Of a stretch of DNA of 64,000 nucleotides, positions 27,487 to 38,068 are shown one piece after another. Made by a program: the position numbers and the translations under genes. Source of the stretch: Acidianus infernus (lineage in GTDB: Archaea > Thermoproteota > Thermoprotei_A > Sulfolobales > Sulfolobaceae); NCBI RefSeq assembly GCF_009729545.1, contig NZ_WFIY01000004.1, positions 1,586,001 through 1,650,000 of the forward strand, written 5' to 3'. The notes below the pieces were generated by a model. That model searched no databases and was not told where the DNA came from. It saw only the letters and a list, made by a program, of their open reading frames with translations. The stretch's first letter is position 1. Every line of letters begins with the position of its first letter.

Positions 27487-27997
27487 TAAAGCTCTTGAGA
27501 AATCTATCCTTATTTTTTACTGGAATCTCATTATGCTCTCTTACAGCTTCCCATTTATCCCAAGGAAATACAATCCATTTGTCTACTACCTTATCGTAAT
27601 AATCTGGATATTTTCTAGACCAAGGTTTAACGTAAATAGTTGCAGACTTTATATTTTGTGGGTTAAATAGTTCTATAACTCTAGATACAGCAGACAGAGT
27701 TTCTCCAGTATCCGAAACATCGTCTACTATTAGGACATTTTTATTCTCTAGATTATCAACGTAAATTGCTTTTAAAGTAGGTTTAGGTTGAGTTTTTCCT
27801 ACTTCTTTGTAAAATTTTATTTCTATATATTTTATATTTTTTATTCCAATTATATCTGAAATTAGCTTTGCTGGAATTACTCCTCCAGTTAATATAGCTA
27901 TAATAACATCAGGATTGTAATCTTTGATAATTTTTTCACTCACATTAAATATACTATCTTCTATATCATCCCAAGATGGAATAAAATACTCAACCAT
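27476..27997 (-). CDS. Purine phosphoribosyltransferase
   Basis: 173 residues of the type I PRTase fold. The PRPP-binding motif VLIVDDVSDTGETL is complete (near residue 106) and the PPi loop ILTGGVIPAKLI is visible. The C-terminal VDKWIVFPWDKWE is typical of archaeal xanthine/guanine PRTases of the GpT group. It salvages a purine base with PRPP. The stop of the upstream phosphatase gene overlaps its start by eight bases, with a GGTGATG ribosome site just before the ATG, so the two are one operon. The exact base specificity is uncertain. Confidence 0.9.
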   Translation of the reverse strand: MVEYFIPSWDDIEDSIFNVSEKIIKDYNPDVIIAILTGGVIPAKLISDIIGIKNIKYIEIKFYKEVGKTQPKPTLKAIYVDNLENKNVLIVDDVSDTGETLSAVSRVIELFNPQNIKSATIYVKPWSRKYPDYYDKVVDKWIVFPWDKWEAVREHNEIPVKNKDRFLKSFIRK

Positions 27998-29090
27998 TAA
28001 TCATCACCAGAGGAATTTCAAATTCTTCTTGTAGAAGACCCCCGTGATGCCCCTTTAATTTGCCATATTCTCCGTTCTCCTTATAGTCAAAAATATAAGC
28101 AGTATTATCAAGAGGAACTGCAATATAATCTGGTAGCTCTACATTGCCTATTCTTCCTAAGAGAGTTGGAAACTCATCTTTAGTAAATACTCTAAGATTA
28201 AACCTATGGTATAAGTATGTTTTCATGTCATATCTACTTTTTAAGAATAGTGCTCTAGAATCTCCATAAGGAGGAATTTCTAGCATACTAAGGAATTCTT
28301 TATCATCGTTAACATTAACGTTATTTGTAACTTCAACATGCCCATGATCTGCGGTTATTACTATAGTATAATTTCCTACGTTAGCTAATTTTGTTGAAAC
28401 ATTATAAACGCTTTCAAATATTTCTTTTGCGGCATTTAAGGTCGGTTCTGCATAGGGCCCATATTTATGCGCTAAAGTATCTACGTCTGGAATGTAAAGG
28501 TAAATAAAATCATAAGAGTTCTGTTGGAGAACTTGAGTGAAAGTGTATACAGCATCCCATATGTCCGCATATTCTTTTGTTTCAGAAGTTTTGCCGTGAG
28601 TAGCATTACTAAATTGAGTATTACTTATTCCCTTGGGTACTATTTCTATGGTCTTTCTATCTTTAACTTCACCTAAATAGCTTTTTACTTCAGGAAAAGC
28701 TTTCTCAAAGGGCACAGCTTCTTGAATGGAATCTCTTTCATCTATTGATGGATGCGTATATTTTAGCGTATTTATTATTCCTCCAAGCCTTTTAACGAAA
28801 GTATTATACCCTAAAATTCCGTGCTCTCCAGGAGTTAATGCAGTAAATAGTGTAGTTAAAACAGTTGAAGTTGTTGAAGGAAAAACTGTTTGGATTTTTT
28901 CAGCCTCTTTCTTTACTACTCCTGCTCTGTTCATTATATTCCATCCGAATCCGTCAAGAAGAACCAAAGCTAACCTTTTTCCAGTGATATTAAGCTTGTT
29001 TAGGCAGTTCCTCTTTACTCCCAGAAAGTCGGCTATTCCGCAAGCTAGCGAATAAATGTTCTTCTCATAGTTTGGTAGTTCTAAACTCAT
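27990..29090 (-). CDS. Alkaline phosphatase-superfamily phosphodiesterase/pyrophosphatase
   Basis: 366 residues. The metal and nucleophile region LALVLLDGFGWN, then VFPSTTSTVLTTLFTALTPGEHGILGYN (Thr nucleophile) and VITADHGHVEV match the type I phosphodiesterase/nucleotide pyrophosphatase family. YLYIPDVDTLAHKYGP supplies another metal site. I start at MSLELPNYEKN (29090) because the TTTTATAA box lies 22 bases upstream; longer starts up to 29183 would cross that promoter. No signal peptide, so it is cytoplasmic, unlike secreted NPP enzymes. It is in an operon with the phosphoribosyltransferase, which suggests a nucleotide substrate. Confidence 0.87.
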   Translation of the reverse strand: MSLELPNYEKNIYSLACGIADFLGVKRNCLNKLNITGKRLALVLLDGFGWNIMNRAGVVKKEAEKIQTVFPSTTSTVLTTLFTALTPGEHGILGYNTFVKRLGGIINTLKYTHPSIDERDSIQEAVPFEKAFPEVKSYLGEVKDRKTIEIVPKGISNTQFSNATHGKTSETKEYADIWDAVYTFTQVLQQNSYDFIYLYIPDVDTLAHKYGPYAEPTLNAAKEIFESVYNVSTKLANVGNYTIVITADHGHVEVTNNVNVNDDKEFLSMLEIPPYGDSRALFLKSRYDMKTYLYHRFNLRVFTKDEFPTLLGRIGNVELPDYIAVPLDNTAYIFDYKENGEYGKLKGHHGGLLQEEFEIPLVMING

Positions 29091-29130
29091 ATGCATAATC
29101 TTAATAATATCCTTATAAAATAACTGGTAA

Positions 29131-29238
29131 ATGGAAGAGATTCTATTATATGGGGCTATAATTGCAATAATATTGGCAGGCATTGGAGCGGGATTATCAA
29201 TATTAACCTGGTTTATAAGAAGAAAGTATCATGTATGA
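29131..29238 (+). CDS. 35-residue single-pass membrane mini-protein
   Basis: A short frame that starts at the ATG at 29131 and reads MEEILLYGAIIAIILAGIGA, continuing into a Trp-Phe-Ile-Arg-Arg-Lys tail. It is one clean transmembrane helix with acidic residues at the start and a basic end, so an N-out/C-in insertion is expected. The stop overlaps the start of the CrtI-like gene by eight bases, the usual coupling of operon genes. A TTAATAATA stretch about 25 bases upstream could be its TATA box. No homologue is recognised. It could be a subunit or membrane tether for the flavoprotein downstream. Confidence 0.5.
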   Translation: MEEILLYGAIIAIILAGIGAGLSILTWFIRRKYHV

Positions 29239-30781
29239 TGTTATAATAGTTGGTGGAGGACATAACGGTTTAGTAACAGCAAATTACCTAGCTAGAGAAG
29301 GATTAAAAGTAGCCGTGTTTGAAAGAAGAGAAATAGTAGGCGGTGCATCGGTAACTGAAGAACTGTGGCCAGGAATAAAGGTATCTACTGGAGCTTATGT
29401 TCTTAGTCTACTTAGGCCCAAAATTATTGAAGATTTACAGTTAAAAAAATTTGGACTAAAAGTTTATACTAAAGATCCAGGATTATTCGTGCCTTTTGAG
29501 AATGGTAAAAAACTATATATATGGTCTGATATAAAAAAGACGCAGAAGGAAATAGAAAAATTCTCTAAAAATGATGCAAAAAATTATGAAAAATGGGTAA
29601 AATTTTGGGATCCACTTTACGATCTAGCTGATTTACTTATGCTTTCTCCACCGGTGAATTTATCAAATATTGATGAGCTTTTAAGCCTTTTAAAGAGCGT
29701 TAAGATAGATGAAGATACAGCATTATCTATTGCTAGAACATTTGTAACTGATGGCAAAAGTCTGCTTTCAGAATTTTTCGAATCAGATGAAGTAATTTCT
29801 GCTTTAATAGAAGACGCAGTAGTTGGAACTTATGCATCACCTTCTATGCCTGGAACTGCGTACGTACTAGCTCATCATGTTATAGGCGAAGTTAATGGAA
29901 TAAAAGGCGCATGGGGATACGTTGAGGGGGGAATGGGCGGAGTTACTCAAGCTTTGAAAAAATCTGCAGAAAGTGTTGGAGTAGATATTTTTGAATCTTC
30001 TCCAGTGGATGAAATACTAGTCGAGAAGGGAGAAGTTAAAGGCGTAAAATTAAGCTCTGGAAAAGTAATTGAATCTAAAATTGTTGTTTCGAATGCAGAT
30101 CCTAAGACTACGTTCCTTAAATTGCTTAAGAATGCTGAAGTTGATGATGAATTAATTAGAAGAATAAGGTCTTTGAAAACTACTGGAGTTTCTTTTAAAA
30201 TAGTTGGCTATTCCGAGGAATTACCTGACTTTGGAAATGGAAAATCCTTATCGCCAGAGCATATAGCTTCAGAATTAATAATGCCTAGTACTGAATATAT
30301 AGAGAAAAGTTACTTAGATGCTAAAGTATTAGGGTACTCCAGAGAACCATGGCTTTCAATAAATATACAATCTTCTGTAGATCCTACTGTCGCCCCTCCG
30401 GGAAAGTTTTCTATTTCAATTTTCGGGCAATATCTTCCATATAATAAAAAATTGGATGAAATTAAAGATAAAATAGCTGAGATAACTTTTGATAAAATTA
30501 GGGAATTCGCTCCTAACTTTAAACTAGTTAAGTATGAGGTTCTAACTCCTTTAGATATTGAAAGGAGATTTGGAATATGGGAAGGTAATATATTTCATTT
30601 AGACATGACTCCAGACCAGCTTTATGTATTTAGACCAACAATAGGCTTAAGTAATTATTCTACTCCTATCAATGGATTGTATTTGTGCGGTTCGGGAACC
30701 CATCCTGGTGGAGGTGTTACTGGCGCTCCAGGATATAATGCTGCCATGAAAATTTTGTCAGACCTAAAGAAAAGAAAGTAA
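29231..30781 (+). CDS. CrtI-like NAD(P)/FAD-dependent oxidoreductase
   Basis: 516 residues. The N-terminal dinucleotide motif YDVIIVGGGHNGLVTANYLA, followed by the FAD loop ERREIVGGASVTEE, and the C-terminal LYLCGSGTHPGGGVTGAPGYNAA are diagnostic for the phytoene dehydrogenase/PYROXD2 group. Such proteins desaturate or saturate polyprenoid chains, or act as general flavin oxidoreductases. No other carotenoid gene is near. In thermoacidophiles this family might modify isoprenoid lipids or quinones, but this is not demonstrated. It is coupled to the upstream membrane mini-protein, and an AAA ATPase follows after 56 bases. Confidence 0.88.
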   Translation: MYDVIIVGGGHNGLVTANYLAREGLKVAVFERREIVGGASVTEELWPGIKVSTGAYVLSLLRPKIIEDLQLKKFGLKVYTKDPGLFVPFENGKKLYIWSDIKKTQKEIEKFSKNDAKNYEKWVKFWDPLYDLADLLMLSPPVNLSNIDELLSLLKSVKIDEDTALSIARTFVTDGKSLLSEFFESDEVISALIEDAVVGTYASPSMPGTAYVLAHHVIGEVNGIKGAWGYVEGGMGGVTQALKKSAESVGVDIFESSPVDEILVEKGEVKGVKLSSGKVIESKIVVSNADPKTTFLKLLKNAEVDDELIRRIRSLKTTGVSFKIVGYSEELPDFGNGKSLSPEHIASELIMPSTEYIEKSYLDAKVLGYSREPWLSINIQSSVDPTVAPPGKFSISIFGQYLPYNKKLDEIKDKIAEITFDKIREFAPNFKLVKYEVLTPLDIERRFGIWEGNIFHLDMTPDQLYVFRPTIGLSNYSTPINGLYLCGSGTHPGGGVTGAPGYNAAMKILSDLKKRK

Positions 30782-30837
30782 AATTAATCTAATGTAATCT
30801 TAAATAGATGCGAAGAGAAGTATTTTATTGATAGCTC

Positions 30838-32655
<1,818 letters not shown>

Positions 32656-33392
32656 CTATTATTTCTGGAATGACGTCGACGTATTTTAAACTAAATGTTA
32701 CTTCTCTTCCTTTTAAATCTAGAGATCTTATTCCAAGTTTTTCGCAAAATCCTTTTGACGAAGCAATATCAACGTTTCTTAGTTTGCCCCTTATATCAAA
32801 ATAGAGATACGCTCTTCCAGTACAGACAAGTATCATATCGAGTGAAGCAGAGCCTAATGTCCTTATTTTTATTCCGTTACCTACTTTTGAAATGATCGAA
32901 TATGCCTCATTTATTTTGTCTTTATTATAATAGGGTAGTACTATCTTGTCAGTAGGTTTTCTCTTATCTACCTTCACATTGTTTATATATGCTCCGTTTT
33001 CATCATATGAGTAAATATTGTTACCAAAAACTTCTGCAACTATTCCAGCATAAGGTAAAAATTTTCCTTCTTCAATTTTTTTATATACAGCTATTGAAAC
33101 TGATGACCAAGGTATTCCAGTTATGTAGTTAGTGCTTCCATCTAATGGGTCAATTATCGCTATATATTCATAGTTTTCCCTAAATATACTCCCAGATTCT
33201 TCGGAAACAAAGGAGAATTTATAGCCAGAATGATCTAGAAGATCAAAAATGTACTGCTCTGAAAATTTATCAACTCTCCTAGTAGTATCTCCTTGATGGT
33301 ATCCTATTATTTCGTCAATACCTTTCTTTTCGTGTAATTCTCTCAAGTATTTTGTAGCTTCCTCTCCAATTTTTCTTAATGTGTTAATCAAT

Positions 33393-34364
33393 TCACTTTT
33401 TCCCCTTCTTTTCGTTTAGGTAAGTGAACACGCTATGAGCAGCTACTGCTCCTTGTGCGGTAGCAGTAACTACTTGTCTAAAACCTAGCCACATTCCAGT
33501 GCAATCTCCCGCTGCAAATACTCCAGGCAGGTTGGTTCTCATCCATTCATCAACCTTTATATAGCCATGACTATCCACTTCTAGATTATTAGCTCTTGCA
33601 AAATCGGTTGGAGGCTCAAACCCTATTTCAACGAAAACGCCATTAACTGGAATCTCTTTTACCTCCTTTGTGACAAGGTTTTCAACAACAATGCTCTTTA
33701 CTATTTTTTCTCCCTTTATTTCTTTCACTACAGAGTTTAAGATAAATTCTACATTTTGCTTTTGCTTTACTAATTCTACATAATATGGTTGTGCTCTGAA
33801 TTGGTCTCTCCTATGTATTAAATATACTTTAGTGGCATATCTTGATAATAATTCTGCTCCTTCTAAAGCAGAGTCTCCTCCACCTACTACTGCAACAACC
33901 TTTTTCTTAAATAATGGCGCGTCACAAATTGAACAATAAGATACTCCTCTACCAGTGAACTCTGCCTCTCCAGGGACATTTAATTTCCTTCTTTTTACTC
34001 CTACAGCAACAATTAATGTGGTTGCTCTAAATTCTCCTTTTCTTTTAGTTTTTACAACGTATTCATCTCCTTCTCTTCTAAAACTTTCTACAGTATCTAA
34101 AATTACTGGAATATTATATTTTTCGATATGTGCATTAAAAGTTTTTATCATATCCTGGGCTTGTATTCCTATTAACCCTAGATAATCATCAACTTCACCC
34201 GCTTCAGTTAATTGGCCTCCTGGAGTTTCTCCTATCACTAGCGTTTTTAGCATGTATCTTCCTGCATATAAGGCTGCACCGTAGGCTGCTGGTCCCATTC
34301 CAATTATTATTACGTCAAATTTTTCGCCAGGTTTTATATCCGCAGTTTTGGGAAGTAGGCTCAT
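33393..34364 (-). CDS. trxB: Thioredoxin reductase
   Basis: 323 residues. The FAD Rossmann motif is DVIIIGMGPAAYGAA, the redox-active pair is CSIC (near residue 145, in SYCSICDAPLF), the NADPH motif is VGGGDSALEGA, and GVFAAGDCTG closes the FAD site. It reduces thioredoxin or the protein disulfide oxidoreductase with NAD(P)H. The N-terminus MSLLPKTADIKPGEKFD matches Sulfolobus TrxB. It leads the operon with the IMPase. The start codon lies 23 bases from a palindromic TTTAAA that also serves the divergent pterin gene. Confidence 0.96.
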   Translation of the reverse strand: MSLLPKTADIKPGEKFDVIIIGMGPAAYGAALYAGRYMLKTLVIGETPGGQLTEAGEVDDYLGLIGIQAQDMIKTFNAHIEKYNIPVILDTVESFRREGDEYVVKTKRKGEFRATTLIVAVGVKRRKLNVPGEAEFTGRGVSYCSICDAPLFKKKVVAVVGGGDSALEGAELLSRYATKVYLIHRRDQFRAQPYYVELVKQKQNVEFILNSVVKEIKGEKIVKSIVVENLVTKEVKEIPVNGVFVEIGFEPPTDFARANNLEVDSHGYIKVDEWMRTNLPGVFAAGDCTGMWLGFRQVVTATAQGAVAAHSVFTYLNEKKGKK

Positions 34365-34387
34365 TAATTGTATTTAGAATATATAGA

Positions 34388-34393
34388 TTTAAA
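34388..34393. promoter_or_regulatory. Palindromic TATA box shared by trxB and the DHPS-like gene
   Basis: TTTAAA lies 23 bases from the trxB ATG on the minus strand and 22 bases from the GTG of the DHPS-like gene on the plus strand. Since the box is its own reverse complement, and no other comparable box fits either start, it is likely used in both directions for two leaderless mRNAs. Flanking sequence (ATAGA on the left, GGTTAA on the right) would supply the two BRE elements. Confidence 0.6.
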
Positions 34394-34415
34394 GGTTAAT
34401 TACTCTTGGAATAAT

Positions 34416-35894
34416 GTGAAGGCATTACTTATTACTGGCAAGTTAGCTTATCCTATAGTCGAGGAAGTGGCAAAGAAGATTAAGAACGTTAAAGCTGAGG
34501 TTAAAGCTTTAAACTATCCGGTGGCCTCTTTGATGAGCGTACAATATATTCTTGAAAATATAAAAAATGAAAATCTAAAAGATTTTGATATAATTATTCT
34601 GCCTGGTTTAGTTTTTGGCGACGCTAGGATAATAGAAGAAGAAACTGGAATTAAAACGGTAAAAGGGACTGAAAACGCGTGGGATCTTCCGCTAGTTTTT
34701 GAGGCATTAAACCAAGGTATAGAATTATCTACAGTTTATCCTGCAGACAAAATTTTAGGTAAAATAAGGGCAGAAAAAGTATTGAAAACATTAGAAGAGA
34801 TTGAAGAAAAACAGGAAGTAGCGTTTGAGCAAGGCATAAAAATTCCATTGAGACCACCTCCTTTTAGAGTATTTTTAGAACTAGACCCTACATGGTCTAT
34901 TGAGAGAATTTTGGAAGAAATTGAGAGAACTAGGGAATTTGTTGATGTATATGTTATAGGATTTCCGGTAGGTCACAATGACCTAGACGATGTAAGAAAT
35001 AAGATTAGAAAAGCTAAGGATACGGGAGTTATAGTAGGAATAGACAGTGATTCACCAAGGGAAATGATAGAAGGAATAAAAGAAGGTGCAGATTTTGTTT
35101 TTAATATAAATGAAGTAAACTATGAGAAACTTGAGGAAGTTAAGAACAATGCAGCCTTTGTTATAGCTCCTTTTAATGTTGAGAATAAATCTGAAATAGT
35201 AATTAAACTTACTAAAATACTTTCAAGTAAAGGTTTTACTAAGCTAATTTTGGACGCAGTTTTATCTCCACCTCTTCAAGGTATGGTTGATAGCTTCATA
35301 GAATATAAAAGAATAAGGGAAGCTTTACCTCAATACCCAATATTAATGGGTACCTTAAATGTTACTGAGCTATTTGACGCTGATAGCCATGGCATGAATG
35401 CGTTACTTACAGCTATTGCTGGAGAATTGGGCATTTCTTGTCTTTTAACTATGGAAAAAGGTAAAACTAAGTGGAGTTCTTGGGAAATAAAAGAGGCATC
35501 TAAGATGGTTAGTATTTCTCTAATCCAAAAAAGAGTACCTAAGGATTTAGGAATAGATTTGCTTATTTTAAAGGATAAAGTTAGATATAAGGAAGAGGAA
35601 GAAGAGCTAAAGGACTTTATTACTGTAGAGCATAACGAACCAGAAATGGATAGCGCAGGTTTTGCAAAAATTTCCTTAGTTAACGGTAAGATAGCTTTAA
35701 CCTTTTATGGTAAGGACAAAATTACTCTGGTGGGAGACGAAGCCTTATCCATAGGGAGAGAATTAGTAAAGAGAGTAAATATAAGTAAACAGCACGCTGT
35801 TTATATAGGATACGAATTAGCTAAAGCTGAAATAGCTAGAAATCTAGATAAAAATTATATTCAAGATATTCCCTTATTTAAGAAGATTCATTAA
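34416..35894 (+). CDS. Dihydropteroate synthase-like protein (archaeal DHPS-related)
   Basis: 492 residues from a GTG start (VKALLITGKLAYPIVEEV). The frame is open to 34368, but that includes the promoter; the GTG is 22 bases after a TTTAAA box. The central part has the pterin-binding TIM-barrel features of DHPS-related proteins (VIVGIDSDSPREMIEGI; LILDAVLSPPLQGMVDSF; LMGTLNVTELFDADSHGMNA), resembling the archaeal MJ0107 type. N-terminal and C-terminal extensions flank it. It may join pterin to an arylamine in methanopterin-like cofactor synthesis. It begins a pterin gene cluster and overlaps the next gene by one base. Confidence 0.82.
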   Translation: MKALLITGKLAYPIVEEVAKKIKNVKAEVKALNYPVASLMSVQYILENIKNENLKDFDIIILPGLVFGDARIIEEETGIKTVKGTENAWDLPLVFEALNQGIELSTVYPADKILGKIRAEKVLKTLEEIEEKQEVAFEQGIKIPLRPPPFRVFLELDPTWSIERILEEIERTREFVDVYVIGFPVGHNDLDDVRNKIRKAKDTGVIVGIDSDSPREMIEGIKEGADFVFNINEVNYEKLEEVKNNAAFVIAPFNVENKSEIVIKLTKILSSKGFTKLILDAVLSPPLQGMVDSFIEYKRIREALPQYPILMGTLNVTELFDADSHGMNALLTAIAGELGISCLLTMEKGKTKWSSWEIKEASKMVSISLIQKRVPKDLGIDLLILKDKVRYKEEEEELKDFITVEHNEPEMDSAGFAKISLVNGKIALTFYGKDKITLVGDEALSIGRELVKRVNISKQHAVYIGYELAKAEIARNLDKNYIQDIPLFKKIH

Positions 35895-36295
35895 TGATCA
35901 TTTCGGTTCCAGACGTAATTTATTTGCACAGTGGTGAATATACTATCTCGATATCAGTTTTACCTACAAAGACTGAAGGAGAAGTCATAGAAATTTTAAA
36001 ATCTAGCATGAAAATTAGCGAGTGTAAAGATAAGCTTTTATGTTACCCACGTATTTTTGGCGGAATTTTCATATTCTTGAGAAAGTCAATCTTATCTAGA
36101 ATTGAATTTGACGGATATTTATGTCAAGGGAAAGAGGGAGAGCTATTCGATGTGAATAAATTTCATGAAAGTCTAAAGAATGAGTTCTCTTGTTTTAAGT
36201 TTGATAATGGTAAGATTTACTGTTTTTCTAAAGTGAGAAAAGATAAAGGATGTAAACCAATAGATAATATAGGCTTAAGATTCATTGTATATTAA
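35894..36295 (+). CDS. Hypothetical protein in pterin cluster
   Basis: 133 residues, coupled to the DHPS-like gene by a TAATG overlap. The protein has alternating strands (EYTISISVLPT, IFGGIFIFLRKS) and six to seven cysteines (ECKDKLLCYP, YLCQGKEGE, FSCFKF, YCFSK, KGCKP), a high number for a cytoplasmic protein of a hyperthermophile. They could bind metal, but no regular C-x2-C pair is seen. It has no recognised domain. Its stop overlaps the convergent PTPS gene by four bases. Confidence 0.65.
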   Translation: MIISVPDVIYLHSGEYTISISVLPTKTEGEVIEILKSSMKISECKDKLLCYPRIFGGIFIFLRKSILSRIEFDGYLCQGKEGELFDVNKFHESLKNEFSCFKFDNGKIYCFSKVRKDKGCKPIDNIGLRFIVY

Positions 36296-36702
36296 GGATA
36301 TTCTATTATTGCATAAGAATCTTTTCCTTCATATATTTTTATTTTTATTGGCATATTTATTCTATTATATATTTCTTTAGCTAATTCAAAGCCTATATAT
36401 TCTGCTGTTGGATAATCTTCTTCAATAATTTTAATCTCATTCCTGAAAGGACCAGATATTGAGATTTTTTCCAAATCCTTCTTTGGTACTATCAATTTAT
36501 GATCCCATTCCTTAATGATTTTTCCTATTTCATCTTTTAATTTATTAAAATCTATTACAAATCCATTAGCTGGATTTATGTTTCCTTCAACTTCAACATT
36601 TATTATATATGTGTGTCCATGTAATTGGGAATCTCCTGGAGAAGATAAAGTGTAATGAGCGGAATCTATTGTAAATCCTTCAATCCCAATCTTAACTTTC
36701 AT
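36292..36702 (-). CDS. 6-pyruvoyl-tetrahydropterin synthase/QueD-like protein
   Basis: 136 residues of the T-fold. Zinc ligands H16, H28 and H30 are in SAHYTL and LHGHTY, and WDHKLIV supplies the catalytic-triad His region. YPTAEYIGFELAKEI and IKIYEGKDSYAIIE are the C-terminal signatures with the pterin-binding Glu. The catalytic Cys of QueD/PTPS, four residues before the second zinc His, is replaced by Asp (D24). Such Cys-less variants (compare the PTPS-III group) can make 6-hydroxymethyl-dihydropterin. It is coupled to the upstream hypothetical gene by an 11-base overlap, opposite in strand to the rest of the pterin cluster. Confidence 0.88.
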   Translation of the reverse strand: MKVKIGIEGFTIDSAHYTLSSPGDSQLHGHTYIINVEVEGNINPANGFVIDFNKLKDEIGKIIKEWDHKLIVPKKDLEKISISGPFRNEIKIIEEDYPTAEYIGFELAKEIYNRINMPIKIKIYEGKDSYAIIEYP

Positions 36703-37189
36703 TTAAGGCCCTCCTGAGGTTTTTATTGAAATGCTCCCATAATGAATCTGCTAGATATTTAATTTCATCGCACAGAGATCTTATATTCTCATCATTTTTA
36801 ATCTCGTCTATTAATTTAGCTATCTCATAAAGCGAGTTGAATTCATCACCTTTAGCTATCACTTTATCTTCAAAGATTATACTATTATTGCCTACTATAA
36901 CGTTACCTCCTTCTTCTACAATTTTATATATAGTATAGGCAAGATTTTCCAAATTAATACGATATTTGGAGAACCTAAATTCTAGTTCTTGAAGTAATGT
37001 ATTTATATTATCGTCTATTAAATTTTCTAAACTATCCAGGATTTCTAACTGTTCCTTGAAATTTTCATTATTTAATAGTTCCTTAAAATTTGAATTCCTT
37101 AAACACTCAGTATCGCATGGTATTTCAATATCTAAAATCTTAATTTTTTTACTAGGTTTAAGATTGAGGTATTCTTTTACAACATCCAC
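36692..37189 (-). CDS. Hypothetical helical protein
   Basis: 165 residues, predicted mostly helical and acidic (NFKELLNNENFKEQLEILD; IDDNINTLLQELEFRFSKY). A beta hairpin lies in the middle (GNVIVGNNSIIFEDKVIAKG). Two cysteines stand near the start (CDTECL) and one near the end. No domain recognised. It is the first gene of a two-gene unit with the PTPS-like protein, overlapping it by 11 bases. It is divergent from the MNT-like gene with 34 bases between starts. Function unknown. Confidence 0.62.
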   Translation of the reverse strand: MDVVKEYLNLKPSKKIKILDIEIPCDTECLRNSNFKELLNNENFKEQLEILDSLENLIDDNINTLLQELEFRFSKYRINLENLAYTIYKIVEEGGNVIVGNNSIIFEDKVIAKGDEFNSLYEIAKLIDEIKNDENIRSLCDEIKYLADSLWEHFNKNLRRALNES

Positions 37190-37223
37190 AACTTTATTTA
37201 TATTTGCTTAGTATTAAACTGGT

Positions 37224-37655
37224 ATGCTAAAGTTAGTTGAGAATATTTCCTTAGATATCCTTAACTGGTACGGCGATAAGTTAAAGGGCATAATTTATGA
37301 ACCTAACTATAATGCGATTTTGGTAATATTGGAAGATGTGGATAAAATTTCTCTATTTGCCAGAGGAGAGATATATAATTTCTTTTATAACAGACTTAGA
37401 AAATTGGATGAATTCAAAAAATTTGTATTAGAAAATCATAAATCGCCTAGATTATATGGTATAATCCTTTCACCTAAGGAATTATCTTATAATATACCGA
37501 AGTTGATTTACATTATTCATAAAGGTTATATTCTTTATGATCCTAAGGGATTAATTTCTAATATTCGTAAAGCTAATGTAAAAATTGTAGAAGATTATGA
37601 TAAGAAAATTTTAGATTTTGGTAAAGTAAAGAAAGGTGAAGTGATAGAAATATGA
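37224..37655 (+). CDS. Degenerate nucleotidyltransferase (MNT)-like protein
   Basis: 143 residues. The second half (RLYGIILSPKELSYNIPKLIYIIHKGYILYDPKG) resembles the C-terminal part of archaeal minimal nucleotidyltransferases, where L-Y-D-P closes the domain. The GS-x-x-x-G and D-x-D catalytic motifs that should stand in the first half are not recognisable (NAILVILEDVD occupies the place). It directly precedes a helical HEPN-like gene, the usual partner of MNT antitoxins, with a 4-base overlap. The call is therefore a weak fold-level hypothesis. It may act in a stoichiometric complex rather than as an enzyme. Confidence 0.4.
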   Translation: MLKLVENISLDILNWYGDKLKGIIYEPNYNAILVILEDVDKISLFARGEIYNFFYNRLRKLDEFKKFVLENHKSPRLYGIILSPKELSYNIPKLIYIIHKGYILYDPKGLISNIRKANVKIVEDYDKKILDFGKVKKGEVIEI

Positions 37656-38068
37656 ACTCTAGTGCATTAGCTTCAGAGTTTTTATTACGCGGTACTAGGA
37701 CGTTAAAAGAAGCTACTGAAGCTTATAATGAAGGCGATCTGTACTATACTTTAGTTAGATTAGATGAAACCCTTAATAATTTGGCCAGTGTAATTTTATC
37801 CTTATATGGAGTATATTCAGTGGATGGAGACTCCGTTAATGCTCTATCATATTTAGAAGAGACCAGAGATTTAGACCCATCATTAAAATCTTTAATTAAA
37901 GAGATTCAAGATCTAGATAGGCAACTTAGTATTACTAACTTTATTGACGAATCCTCGTTAAAATCTCCAAGTGTAGTAGTAAGAAATGCAGAAGTGAAGA
38001 CAACTTTAGATAGGATAACTAAAATATTTGATAAAGTACAAGAAGTTTTTGATGAATTCCATAGTTGA
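37652..38068 (+). CDS. HEPN-like helical protein
   Basis: 138 residues, almost all helical. ASEFLLRGTRTLKEATEAYNEGDLYYTLVRLDETLNNLASVIL follows the HEPN pattern of a helix, a short GDY/GDL turn, and a second helix. The R-x4-6-H RNase motif of toxic HEPN proteins is not visible. It overlaps the upstream MNT-like gene by four bases and the next small gene by 17. An inert HEPN/MNT pair in a biosynthetic cluster is unusual. The alternative is an unrelated helical-bundle protein. Confidence 0.45.
   Translation: MNSSALASEFLLRGTRTLKEATEAYNEGDLYYTLVRLDETLNNLASVILSLYGVYSVDGDSVNALSYLEETRDLDPSLKSLIKEIQDLDRQLSITNFIDESSLKSPSVVVRNAEVKTTLDRITKIFDKVQEVFDEFHS

Noticed and set aside
29091..29183. Longer N-terminus for the phosphatase gene
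   Set aside because: It would include the TTTTATAA promoter box and the antisense of the membrane mini-protein; the family match starts after 29090.
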